Source of the DNA: Sphaerisporangium rhizosphaerae
Lineage (GTDB): Bacteria; Actinomycetota; Actinomycetes; Streptosporangiales; Streptosporangiaceae
Assembly (NCBI RefSeq): GCF_042665155.1
Contig: NZ_JBHTCG010000006.1
Coordinates: 248,001 to 312,000, forward strand
Reading direction: 5' to 3'
Length of the DNA: 64,000 nucleotides
Made by a program: the position numbers and the translations under genes. A model generated the notes under the pieces. That model saw only the letters and a list, made by a program, of their open reading frames with translations, was not told the origin of the DNA and did not search any database. Shown piece by piece: positions 8,079 through 15,555 of this stretch. The first letter of the stretch is position 1, and the number at the start of each line of letters is the position of its first letter.

Positions 8079-8959
8079 CGGCGGGCCGCCCAGGCGGTGC
8101 GGGTGCCCCGGACGGTCAGGTCGCCGCGGTGCAAGAGGGCCCCGGGGTCGTCCTGCGCGAGCAGGCGGTCCAGGGCGTCGAGGTCGTCGGCGGGCAGCCG
8201 GCCGTCGAGGCCGCGGCGGATGTGGCTCAGGTAGGCATGCGCGTAGCGTCCGGTCTCCGGCGGCGCCGGAGTCACCTCGATGCCGAATCGGTGCTCGGCG
8301 GCGATCTGGAAGCCGGCCCGCTCCAGGTACGGACGCCAGTCCGGGTGCGCGTTCCAGCCCGCCCGCGCCATCGCCTCGTGGCAGCGCGACTCCAGGCCCG
8401 GCCGGCCGAACCCGATGTCGTCGGGCAGGAAGCGCGGCGGACCGTCCATCTCGACGACCACCAGCAGGCCGCCGGGGTTCAGCGCGGCGTGCAGGTCGGT
8501 GAGCACGCGGTGCGGGTCGGCGACCTCGTGCAAGGACGAGGACGCCCACGCGAGGTCCACTCCGCCGACCGAGGGCCAGGCGAGGTCCAGGTCGGCCTGT
8601 ACGACGCGCAGCCGGTCGGCCAGCCCGCGCTCGCGCGCCGTGGCCTGGAGGCGTCCGAGCATCAAGGGGGACCTGTCGACGGCGACGACCTCGGCGGTCG
8701 CGAAGCGGCGTGCGAAGGCCAGCCCGCCGGTGCCCGTCCCGGCGCCCACGTCGACGATGGTCCGGGGCGCGTCGGGGGCGTGCCGCCCGGCCCACTCGGT
8801 CACCTTCTCCAGGTAGGCGCCGAGCACCACCGCGTCCAGGTCGAGCAGGTCCGCCAGGCCGGCCTCGTCATGGTGCGCGTGACCCTCGCCATCGTGGTCA
8901 TGGCGGTCACGTTGATCTTCATGGTCAAGGTGATCATGGTGCTGTGAATGCGACATCAT
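8072..8959 (-). CDS. Class I SAM-dependent methyltransferase with His/Asp-rich N-terminus
   Basis: A 295-residue enzyme. After the N-terminal extension, a Rossmann methyltransferase fold appears: motif I VDVGAGTGTGG near residue 72, an acidic end of strand 2 in VVAVDRS, LAWASSSLHEV (motif IV region) and a GGLLVVVEMDG strand. Residues 3-32 are dominated by His, Asp and Glu (at least nine His), unlike the rest of the protein, and could bind a metal. The ATG at 8959 (followed by a second ATG) has no Shine-Dalgarno but TAGCCT (8967-8972 on the minus strand) lies 7 nt upstream, indicating a leaderless mRNA. The substrate is unknown. Confidence 0.83.
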   Translation of the reverse strand: MMSHSQHHDHLDHEDQRDRHDHDGEGHAHHDEAGLADLLDLDAVVLGAYLEKVTEWAGRHAPDAPRTIVDVGAGTGTGGLAFARRFATAEVVAVDRSPLMLGRLQATARERGLADRLRVVQADLDLAWPSVGGVDLAWASSSLHEVADPHRVLTDLHAALNPGGLLVVVEMDGPPRFLPDDIGFGRPGLESRCHEAMARAGWNAHPDWRPYLERAGFQIAAEHRFGIEVTPAPPETGRYAHAYLSHIRRGLDGRLPADDLDALDRLLAQDDPGALLHRGDLTVRGTRTAWAARRP

Positions 8960-9134
8960 GGCCGGCAGGCTAGGCGCTCGCGGCGCGAATGAGCACACCC
9001 TCTTGCCGACATGGCAAGGACGCCCGCCCACCGGTGGCCTGGCGAACGGCCGGGGCCGTGAGCCGAGGGTCCACCGGGTCGCCCGCCGCACACGGCGCCG
9101 GATCGGCCGTTCCTCGTCCCGCCGACCCGGCGCC

Positions 9135-9311
9135 GGGAAAAGCGCGCTCGAACGGGTTTGGCTCGGTGTGCGGGCTGGTCTGGTGGTGGGTGGGGTCGCG
9201 GGGTCAGGGGGTGGTCGGGGGAGGCGGGAAAGGCGCGCTTGAACGGGTCTGGCTCGGTGTGCGGGCTGGTCCGGTGGTGGGTGGGGTCGGTCAGGGGTGG
9301 TCGGGGGAGGC
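9135..9311. repeat. ~90-bp tandem duplication over the MFS stop codon
   Basis: Copies at 9135-9225 and 9226-9311 share long identical blocks, for example GGCTCGGTGTGCGGGCTGGT. The right copy contains the stop (TCA 9291-9293) and last codons of the MFS gene; the left is non-coding. Confidence 0.88.
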
Positions 9312-10580
9312 GGGGAGGTCGCGGCGGTGCCTGAGGGGGCCGATGAGGAGGATCAGGCCGGTCAGGGCGAGCCCGGCCGTGACGACCCACATCGACGGAC
9401 GGGTGCCGATGGTGCCGCCGAGCGCTCCGCCGAGGAGGGCGCCGAGCGGGATGGTGCCGTAGTTGACGAACTGCATGCTCACGGAGACCCGGCCGAGCAG
9501 GTGCCGGGGGACGTAGGTCTGGCGGAAGCCCGCCTTGATGATGTTGCCCGCCACCACGCCCGTGACCAGGACGAACCCGCCGGCCACCGCGACCGCCAGC
9601 CACGGGCCCCGGTGGGCCAGCGGAATGAGCAGGCCGAACGGCGCGCCGAGCGCCTCGAACACGATCATGGCGCGGGCGCTGCCGAGCCGCCTGGACACCC
9701 AGGTGGCGCTCGCCGCGCCCGCCAGGCCGCCGACGCTCATGACCGCCATCAGCCCGCCGACCGCGCCGGGGCCGACGCCGACGTCGCGCACCAGGAAGAC
9801 GACCAGGATGGCCTGGTATCCCATGAGCCCGAGGTTGCTGGCCGCCCCGAACACCGTGAGCACCCGCAGGTAGGGGTCGCGGGCGACGAAGCGCAGGCCC
9901 TCGCCGATCTCGCGTCGAAGCGTCGTGGCCCGCCGCTCGCGCGACACCGGGGCCTCGCGGGCCCTGATGCCGAGCAGGCACAGCGCCGAGACCACGAAGC
10001 TCGCCGCGTCGGCGAGCAGCGCGGTGACCGCGCCGAACACCTGGGCGACCAGACCGGCGGCTCCCGGGCCCACCACTTCGACGGCCGACTCGCCGCCCTG
10101 GAGCTTGGCGTTGCCCTCGGGCAGGTCGGCGGGGACGACGATCGAGGGGAGGTACACCTGGTAGGAGGTCTGGAAGAACACCTTGGCGGTGCCCGTGAGC
10201 AGCGCGACGGCCAGCAGGTGGCCGACGGTCAGCACGCCCTGCCACGCGGCCACCGGGATGCTGAGGAACAGCAGGAACGACACGGCGTCGCAGGTCAGCA
10301 TCACGGGCCTGCGGGGCAGGCGGTCGACCCAGGCTCCGGCGGGCAGGCCGATGATCACCCACGGCACCCACGCCGCGGCGGTGAGCAGAGCGACCTCGAG
10401 CGTGGTCGCGTGGAGCGCGGTGATCGCGACCAGGGGCAGGGCCACCGAGGTGAGAGAGCTGCCGAAGCCGCTGGTGGTCTCGCCGACCCACAGCAGCCGG
10501 AAGTCGCGGTCGCGCAGCAGCCCCCAGCGGCCCCGGGAACGGGACGCGGCGGGCGCGGCCGCCGCGGTGAGGCCGTTCAC
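9291..10580 (-). CDS. MFS transporter (exporter type)
   Basis: A 429-residue integral membrane protein with about 12 hydrophobic segments. It opens with LLRDRDFRLLWVGETTSGFGSSL, typical of the small-molecule exporter branch of the MFS (macrolide efflux/enterobactin exporter-like), and has an Arg/Asp-rich loop (WVDRLPRRPVML) after TM2. The GTG start overlaps the stop of the ArsR-family gene by 4 nt (GTGA), so the two are translationally coupled. Substrate unknown; the coupling suggests the regulator senses the exported compound. The 3' end is in a tandem duplication. Confidence 0.87.
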   Translation of the reverse strand: MNGLTAAAAPAASRSRGRWGLLRDRDFRLLWVGETTSGFGSSLTSVALPLVAITALHATTLEVALLTAAAWVPWVIIGLPAGAWVDRLPRRPVMLTCDAVSFLLFLSIPVAAWQGVLTVGHLLAVALLTGTAKVFFQTSYQVYLPSIVVPADLPEGNAKLQGGESAVEVVGPGAAGLVAQVFGAVTALLADAASFVVSALCLLGIRAREAPVSRERRATTLRREIGEGLRFVARDPYLRVLTVFGAASNLGLMGYQAILVVFLVRDVGVGPGAVGGLMAVMSVGGLAGAASATWVSRRLGSARAMIVFEALGAPFGLLIPLAHRGPWLAVAVAGGFVLVTGVVAGNIIKAGFRQTYVPRHLLGRVSVSMQFVNYGTIPLGALLGGALGGTIGTRPSMWVVTAGLALTGLILLIGPLRHRRDLPASPDHP

Positions 10581-11152
10581 GGCCGGCCCGGGACGCCGAA
10601 GGCGAAGACGAACACCGGCTCGCGGGACCGCCCGTCGTCGGGGATCTCCCGGGTGGCCCACCGGCTGAGGAGCTCCAGGAACTGCGCCTCGAACTCGTGC
10701 AGCTCGTCGGGGGTGAGCCGCAGCCACTTGTCGGTGGAGAAGGGAGCGTCCTGCCAGGCCGCCCGCTCGTCCTCGCTCGCGGCGTACCAGGCGCGGACCA
10801 TGCTGACGTGGTGTTCGAGGTTGAGGGACGCCGCCGCGCTGGCGATGGCGGCGGTCGCGGGGTCGCCGCCGAAGTCGGACTCGCTCCAGCGCAGCTCGGC
10901 CGAGGACAGCCGCCACCAGCGTTCGCGCCGGTCGCGGGCGAGCTCTGGGGCCTCCTCGATGAGCTCGCTGCCGGCCAGGACGCGCAGGTGGTGGCTGGCG
11001 TTGGCGACGGCCTGCCCGGTGTGCTCGGCCAGCATGCTGGCGGTGCAGGGACCGTAGACCTTCAGCGCGTCCATGAGGCGCCGCCTCGTGGGATGCGACA
11101 GGGCGGCCAGCACCCGTGAGTCGGTGATCGTGCGTACGTCTTCGTCGGCCAT
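10577..11152 (-). CDS. ArsR-family winged-helix transcriptional regulator
   Basis: A 191-residue protein with an N-terminal winged helix (about residues 10-90): ITDSRVLAALSHPTRRRLMD, then VANASHHLRVL as the recognition helix, typical of the HTH_20/ArsR group. The C-terminal ~100 residues form a helical domain without the classic metal-binding CxC, so it is more likely a small-molecule sensor than a metal sensor. The ATG at 11152 was chosen because the frame above it runs into the operator-like repeats at 11171-11198. It is the first gene of a two-gene operon with the MFS exporter and probably represses it. Confidence 0.85.
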   Translation of the reverse strand: MADEDVRTITDSRVLAALSHPTRRRLMDALKVYGPCTASMLAEHTGQAVANASHHLRVLAGSELIEEAPELARDRRERWWRLSSAELRWSESDFGGDPATAAIASAAASLNLEHHVSMVRAWYAASEDERAAWQDAPFSTDKWLRLTPDELHEFEAQFLELLSRWATREIPDDGRSREPVFVFAFGVPGRP

Positions 11153-11170
11153 GCGCCCACTTTGACATGA

Positions 11171-11198
11171 GCAACGGACATTGCACAACAGATATTGC
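11171..11198 (-). promoter_or_regulatory. Tandem 14-bp operator candidate upstream of the ArsR-MFS operon
   Basis: On the minus strand GCAATATCTGTTGT (11198-11185) is followed directly by GCAATGTCCGTTGC (11184-11171), matching at 11 of 14 positions. It lies 19-46 bp before the start codon in an AT-richer patch, where an autoregulator would bind. Confidence 0.5.
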
Positions 11199-11402
11199 GT
11201 AATTCTCATTGTGGAAGCACTGTTGCTGAAGGATCGTTGTGGAACAGACGTCGTGGGTAACGGGTCTCGGGTGCGGAACGTGACATGCGGGGGCGAATCC
11301 CGGTCCGCCGGGCGGGGTTAGGTGGACCGTTCCCTCTCCAAGATCCCTGAACGGGTGTGACTGATGTGACTTGTGTGACTCGCGTCAGGTGCCGTTTCGG
11401 GA

Positions 11403-11422
11403 TATGTGAGGGGAATCACATA
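11403..11422. promoter_or_regulatory. CRP/FNR-type palindrome
   Basis: TATGTGA, a 6-bp spacer, then TCACATA: a perfect inverted repeat containing TGTGA-N6-TCACA, the classic CRP consensus also used by mycobacterial Crp. It is centred about 125 bp upstream of the predicted riboswitch transcription start. Confidence 0.7.
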
Positions 11423-11447
11423 CGGGTAACGGATGCGCTTGTTGTGC

Positions 11448-11473
11448 AGGGGTTTCCTGATTAAGAAGCCCCT
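11448..11473 (+). terminator. Intrinsic terminator-like hairpin in the upstream region
   Basis: AGGGGTTTC (11448-11456), 8-nt loop, GAAGCCCCT (11465-11473), nine pairs with one G-U, followed by TATTTG. It lies upstream of the promoter at 11503 and could end a short RNA made from near the CRP site, or insulate the NlpC/P60 promoter. Confidence 0.5.
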
Positions 11474-11502
11474 TATTTGATCTATGTGACTTGGTCGCGA
11501 CT

Positions 11503-11531
11503 TTGCCTCGATTTGGGGTTCTGTGTAACTT
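11503..11531 (+). promoter_or_regulatory. Promoter of the riboswitch-NlpC/P60 transcript
   Basis: TTGCCT (11503-11508), 17-bp spacer, TAACTT (11526-11531). Predicted start near 11538, giving a leader of about 280 nt that includes the riboswitch. Confidence 0.6.
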
Positions 11532-11650
11532 CTGGCCCGCGGCGAGCACGCCATGCCGTCGCGAACGGAGCCGGTCTTCCGACCGGCTCCACGCATGACA
11601 ATCCAGCGGTCGCCGTCGCCCCAGTAAGGCGCGAGCCAGGACCCCAAAGG

Positions 11651-11806
11651 GGCGGTGACCTGCCGAATCCGTGCGGCAAGGAGCACGGAACCGGGGACCC
11701 AATTGATCCTAAACGCGGGATCAGGGGGTGAATCGACGCCTTGGCGTCGTAGGGCTACTTCCATGCCCGAATCCGTCAGCTAACCCGGTAGGCGTGAGTG
11801 GAAGAA
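11651..11806 (+). ncRNA. ydaO/yuaA-type c-di-AMP riboswitch
   Basis: The segment carries the conserved blocks of the ydaO class in order: TGCCGAATCCG, a short hairpin closing with CACGGAACCG, GGGGGTGAATC, a stem-loop (CGACGCC/GGCGTCG), TAGGGCTACTTCC, CCCGAATCCGTCAGCTAACC and GGTAGGCGTGAGTGGAAG. In actinobacteria this class typically precedes NlpC/P60 and Rpf-type cell-wall hydrolase genes and reduces expression when c-di-AMP is high. Its 3' end is about 14 nt before the predicted start codon of the NlpC/P60 gene, so it could act on translation as well as on transcription. Confidence 0.92.
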
Positions 11807-11819
11807 TCAAGGAGCGATC

Positions 11820-12491
11820 CTGTCCAGCACCACCCAGAACCCTCGTCTGTCGCGCATTGCCCGCTTCTCTCTCGGCGGTGTGGTGCTCACCATGACGGCC
11901 TCCGTGGGAGCCGTGGCGACGCAGGCGACGGCGGCTGACGCCGCCACGGCGGCACCGGCTCAGGGACCCTCAGAGCCGTCCGTCTACGGCCCGGCCGGGC
12001 TGATCGAGACACCGAGCATCACCGGGGCCTCCGAGCCCACCGGCACGGCCGCGGTGAGCGAGGCGAGCACATCCAGCACCTCCCGCACATCCAAGAGCAA
12101 GGCCAAAGTGAGCAGGGCCGTCCGGCAGCAGCTCAAGGCGCACACGGCCGTCGCGGTGGCGAAGAAGCAGATCGGCGACCCCTACCGCTGGGGCGCCAGC
12201 GGCCCGGGGGCCTTCGACTGCTCCGGCCTGATGCTGTACGCCTGGCGCAAGGCCGGCGTGAAGCTGCCCCGCATCGCCGCCAGCCAGTTCCGCACGGTGC
12301 GGAAGAAGGTGTCCTGGAAGAACCTCAAGCAGGGTGACCTGATGTTCTTCTACGGACTCGGCCACGTCGGCATGTACGTCGGGCACGGCAAGATGATCCA
12401 CTCGCCGCACACCGGCGCGCGGGTGCGCATCGACAAGCTGTCGGGCTACCGGAAGGCGTCCTTCGTCGGCGCCGTCCGCCCCGGCGCCTGA
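11820..12491 (+). CDS. Secreted NlpC/P60 (C40) endopeptidase, apparent CTG start
   Basis: A 223-residue exported hydrolase if translation starts at CTG 11820. AAGGAG (11809-11814) lies 5 nt upstream, and the resulting N-terminus has a basic n-region (Arg residues at ~9-15), a hydrophobic core and an Ala-x-Ala end near residue 42. The first standard start, GTG 11880, would delete the n-region and has no comparable Shine-Dalgarno. The mature part has a Ser/Thr-rich linker, then an NlpC/P60 domain (~115-223) with Cys in FDCSGLMLYAW and His in LGHVGMYVGHGKMIH, close in sequence to the domain of the gene at 6888 but without its coiled coil. Controlled by the ydaO riboswitch. Confidence 0.88.
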   Translation: MSSTTQNPRLSRIARFSLGGVVLTMTASVGAVATQATAADAATAAPAQGPSEPSVYGPAGLIETPSITGASEPTGTAAVSEASTSSTSRTSKSKAKVSRAVRQQLKAHTAVAVAKKQIGDPYRWGASGPGAFDCSGLMLYAWRKAGVKLPRIAASQFRTVRKKVSWKNLKQGDLMFFYGLGHVGMYVGHGKMIHSPHTGARVRIDKLSGYRKASFVGAVRPGA

Positions 12492-12711
12492 CCGGCGGGA
12501 CCGTCGCGGCGTCGGCGCTGCCATCCAGCGATCGGATGACCAGGCCGGGCTCCGCCTGCCGCTCCAGGTTGGCGCTGGACCCCCGCTTGACCCGCGGAAC
12601 CACCCCCGCCCATCCAGGGCTCCGCTGGGTCCGGTGCGCCGGTCGCCCGTGCCGATCCGCTCCCGGTTCCCACGATGGGCCGGTCCGGTTTCCGGGCCGT
12701 CCCGGGATGCC

Positions 12712-12830
12712 GGCCGGCGATTCCGGACCCTGACCGGCGGTTCCGGAAGCCGACCGGCGGTTCCGGATCCTGACCGGCGGTTCGAAAGCTGACCGGCGGT
12801 TCCGGAAGACGATCTGCCGTTCCGGAGGCC
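12712..12830. repeat. 20-bp tandem repeat, six units
   Basis: Consensus GACCGGCGGTTCCGGAAGCC; units at 12712, 12732, 12752, 12772 (19 bp), 12791 and 12811. The core TGACCGGCGG also occurs at the stop codon of the preceding NlpC/P60 gene. Confidence 0.9.
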
Positions 12831-12929
12831 GATCGGCGCGAGGGACTCCTCCGGGAGAGCGTCTCCGAGAGGTGCCCCCGCTCCTCGAAGACGTTTCCGG
12901 GTGGTGCACATGCCCCTCGCGCCGGTCGT

Positions 12930-12974
12930 GAAGGCCCCGTCCGCTCCTCCCCCCTCGGAGCGGACGGGGCCTTC
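12930..12974 (+). terminator. Strong hairpin terminator downstream of the riboswitch-controlled gene
   Basis: GAAGGCCCCGTCCGCTCC (12930-12947) pairs perfectly with 12957-12974 around a 9-nt loop, an 18-bp stem. It lies about 440 bp after the NlpC/P60 stop; no T run on either side. Confidence 0.75.
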
Positions 12975-13033
12975 GCACGTCCGCGTCCCGCAAGGCCGAC
13001 GTGGCCGGATGGAGCGAGTTCGACCTCCGCGGG

Positions 13034-13183
13034 TCCGCCGCCGCGACGTCGAACCGGATCCGCCGCCGGGAAGCCGAGACACGTCCGCCGCCGGGACGTC
13101 GATACGGGTCCACCGCTTGGAAGGCGATACGGGGCCGCCGCCGGGACGCTGATGTGAGTCCGCCCATGGGACGCCGATGTGGC
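13034..13183. repeat. 25-bp tandem repeat, six units
   Basis: Six units at exact 25-bp steps from 13034, consensus starting TCCGCCGCCGGGACGTCGAT; the flanks diverge more. The array ends about 30 bp before the next gene. Confidence 0.9.
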
Positions 13184-13212
13184 CGGGAAGGACGAGCAGG
13201 TAGATTTCCCGC

Positions 13213-14142
13213 ATGCGCGTCGTGTGGCTCTGGGCCGTCCTGGCGGGGGTGCTGACCGTGCTGACGGGGCCCTCCGCCGTCGAGGACGATCTCGGACGGC
13301 GGGCGCGGACGCTGATCGGCGAGCATCCGGAGATCTGGTCCGGCGCGCGGACCTTCCGCGGCGACCTCTCCCTCGTGGTCGCGGCTCCCGGTGCCCTCAC
13401 CGCCCCTGGAGCCCTCACGGCTTCTGGAACCGCGGCCCCGCAGGCTGCGAAAACCTCCGCGACCGGGCCCGTTCTCGGAAGCGGGGCCGCCGCCGCGGCC
13501 CCCGGAGCCGCGTTCGCCGACCTCGCGCGCCGGGCCGACCGGGCGAGCCGGCTGGTCGCCCGCGTCGTGGGCCCGGTGCGTCCGCTGATCGCCGTTCCCG
13601 CCACGACCGAGCAGGCGGCCGTGCTGGCCGCCCCAGCGCAGGTGAACGGCCTGGCCGCGGTGGCGGGCGCCGACCGGGTGATCGTGGAGCCGCGGTCGTT
13701 CGCCCGCCTGACCGCCGCCGGCCGCGACGTCGTCCTCGCCCACGAGATCACGCACATCGCCACCGGGGCGGCGCTCGACGGGAGCACGCCCAAATGGCTG
13801 GTCGAGGGGTTCGCGGACTACGTCGGCTATCTCGACGCCGGCATCCCGGCACGCCGGGCCGCGGCCGAACTGGCCGATGAGGTGCGCGCCGGACGGACGC
13901 CCGAACGGCTGCCCGGGCCGGAGGCGTTCGCCGCCGGCTCCGCGCGGCAGGCCCAGGCGTACGAGGAGGCCTGGCTCGCCTGCCGGTATGTCGCGGGGCG
14001 CTTCGGCGAACGCGCTCTGGTGAGCCTCTACCGTGAGTCCAGGCACGGGGACGTGCGGGCGGCGCTGTCCCGCACGCTCCGCATGAGCCTGGAGCGGTTC
14101 ACCGCCGCCTGGCGCGAGTACGTCCGAGACGAGCTCGCATGA
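13213..14142 (+). CDS. Exported HExxH zinc metallopeptidase-like protein
   Basis: A 309-residue protein with an N-terminal hydrophobic signal or anchor (VVWLWAVLAGVLTVLTG). Zinc-binding HEITH sits near residue 178 (VLAHEITHIATG), and the downstream WLVEGFADYVG supplies the third ligand Glu, the gluzincin pattern of peptidase MA-like proteins. Residues ~60-100 are Ala/Gly/Thr low complexity. Start: ATG 13213 with TAGATT at 13201-13206, 6 nt upstream, indicating leaderless expression. It is followed 30 bp later by a membrane M48 peptidase gene, so the two probably form an operon of envelope proteases. Substrate unknown. Confidence 0.8.
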   Translation: MRVVWLWAVLAGVLTVLTGPSAVEDDLGRRARTLIGEHPEIWSGARTFRGDLSLVVAAPGALTAPGALTASGTAAPQAAKTSATGPVLGSGAAAAAPGAAFADLARRADRASRLVARVVGPVRPLIAVPATTEQAAVLAAPAQVNGLAAVAGADRVIVEPRSFARLTAAGRDVVLAHEITHIATGAALDGSTPKWLVEGFADYVGYLDAGIPARRAAAELADEVRAGRTPERLPGPEAFAAGSARQAQAYEEAWLACRYVAGRFGERALVSLYRESRHGDVRAALSRTLRMSLERFTAAWREYVRDELA

Positions 14143-14172
14143 CCACGGTGGCGGCGCGGCGCAGGGGAGAGC

Positions 14173-15555
14173 ATGGAGCGAAGTGACGAGACCGGCCGCG
14201 TGGCCGGCCCGGCGGGCGACGCCGGGGCACGCGCCGGCGCGGACGCGCACACCCGCACGGGCCCATCCGACGGTCCAGGCGCCGGCTCGGAGCGAGCGGT
14301 GAGCGGGGTGCGGGCGGCGGGGGGCGCGCTGGTGGGCCTGGGGGTGGCGCTGGCCGCCGTGGTGGCGGTGAGCACGCCGTGGCGCCCGCTGCCGGGCTCC
14401 GCGCCCGCCGTGGCGCCCGATCCCGCGCGCGACTTCACCGCGGCGCAGATCGCGCGCGCCGACGCCTTCGACGCGGCCGTGAACGTGCCGGTGTACCTGT
14501 CGCTGGCCGTGACGCTCGCCGTCGCGGGCGTGCTGGTCCTGACGCCTGTGGGCGCCTGGCTGGTGGGACGGCTCCCGGGCCCGTGGTGGGCTCGCGCCCT
14601 GCTCGGCGTCGTCGCGCTCTCGGCGGTGAGCCTGGCGATCAAGTGGCCGCTCGGCATGTGGTACGAGACGCGGCTGCGCGCCTACGGCCTGTCCACCCAG
14701 CAGTGGCCCGCGTGGTCGGCCGACCGGCTCAAGAGCTTCGCCGTCCAGACCGTGATCATCGCGATCATGGTGCTCGCGGTGGTCTGGCTGGCCCGCCGCG
14801 CCCCCCGCCGCTGGTGGGCGCCCGCCGCGGCCGGGGCGTTCCTGCTCACCGTCGCGGCGTCGTTCGTCTACCCCCTGGTCGTCGAGCCGTTGTTCAACGA
14901 CTTCACGCCGCTGCCCGCCGGGCGGCTGCGCGACGATCTGGTCGCCATGGCCCGCCGCGACGGCGTCCCCGTCCAGGACGTGCTGGTCGCCGACGCCTCC
15001 CGCCGGACCACGGCGCTCAACGCCTACGTCTCCGGCTTCGGCGCCACCCGCCGCATCGTCGTCTACGACACGCTGCTGCGCGCCCCGGCCGGTGAGGTGA
15101 GGCTGGTCGTCGCGCACGAGCTGGGGCACGCCAAGCGCGGGGACGTCCTGTACGGGACGATGGTCGGCGCGCTCGGCGCCGCCGCGGGGGCCTGCCTGCT
15201 GTACCTGGTGGTGTCCCTGCCCGCGCTCAGGCGGCGCACGGGCGTCGCCTCGGTGGCCGACCCGAGGGCGGTCGGCGTGCTTCTGGGGCTGATGAGCCTG
15301 GCGACCGTGCTGTCGGGGCCGGCCGAGAACCTCGTCAGCCGGCGGATCGAGGCCAGGGCCGACGTCCACGCGCTGGATCTGACCCGTGACGCCGCCACGT
15401 TCGCCGCGATGCAGAAGCGGCTGGCGCTGACCAACATCTCCGATCTGACGCCGAGCGGCTTCGACTACCTGATGTACGCCTCCCACCCCACCGCTCCGCA
15501 GCGTCTGGCTCTGGCGCGCTCCTGGGCCCGCCTGAACGGCCTGCCCGAGCCGTGA
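14173..15555 (+). CDS. M48 family membrane metallopeptidase (Ste24/HtpX-like)
   Basis: A 460-residue membrane protease. An N-terminal Gly/Ala/Asp-rich tail (~45 residues) precedes four or more hydrophobic segments. The catalytic HELGH is near residue 316 (VVAHELGHAKRGDV), the third zinc ligand is in the region ARADVHALDL, and a WPxxWSADRLKSF loop fits CAAX-protease-like M48A enzymes. AGGGGAG (14163-14169) lies 3 nt before the ATG. The family clips membrane or lipidated proteins. Its stop overlaps the next GTG by 4 nt (GTGA), coupling it to the glycosyltransferase. Confidence 0.87.
   Translation: MERSDETGRVAGPAGDAGARAGADAHTRTGPSDGPGAGSERAVSGVRAAGGALVGLGVALAAVVAVSTPWRPLPGSAPAVAPDPARDFTAAQIARADAFDAAVNVPVYLSLAVTLAVAGVLVLTPVGAWLVGRLPGPWWARALLGVVALSAVSLAIKWPLGMWYETRLRAYGLSTQQWPAWSADRLKSFAVQTVIIAIMVLAVVWLARRAPRRWWAPAAAGAFLLTVAASFVYPLVVEPLFNDFTPLPAGRLRDDLVAMARRDGVPVQDVLVADASRRTTALNAYVSGFGATRRIVVYDTLLRAPAGEVRLVVAHELGHAKRGDVLYGTMVGALGAAAGACLLYLVVSLPALRRRTGVASVADPRAVGVLLGLMSLATVLSGPAENLVSRRIEARADVHALDLTRDAATFAAMQKRLALTNISDLTPSGFDYLMYASHPTAPQRLALARSWARLNGLPEP

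Larger units (their letters stand above)
11199..11650 (+). other. Regulatory interval upstream of the riboswitch
   Basis: No gene is visible on either strand. It holds three TGTGACT iterons at 9-bp spacing (11356, 11365, 11374), a CRP-type palindrome (11403-11422), a terminator-like hairpin (11448-11473) and a promoter (11503-11531) for the riboswitch transcript. GC is lower than in flanking genes. Confidence 0.65.
12492..13212. other. 720-bp gene-free interval with two minisatellites and a terminator
   Basis: No gene is supported on either strand; the long minus-strand frames here run through the repeats. It contains a 20-bp array (12712-12830), an 18-bp-stem terminator (12930-12974), a 25-bp array (13034-13183) and the promoter of the metallopeptidase at 13213. 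Confidence 0.7.

Noticed and set aside
9291..11186. Single 631-codon minus-strand frame joining the regulator and MFS regions
   Set aside because: Its first third overlaps the ArsR-family gene in the wrong frame; the MFS protein starts at GTG 10580 coupled by GTGA.
12325..15486. Minus-strand open frame of about 1050 codons
   Set aside because: It is the antisense shadow of the two metallopeptidase genes and the repeat region; composition is Arg/Gly/Pro/His-rich with no motif.
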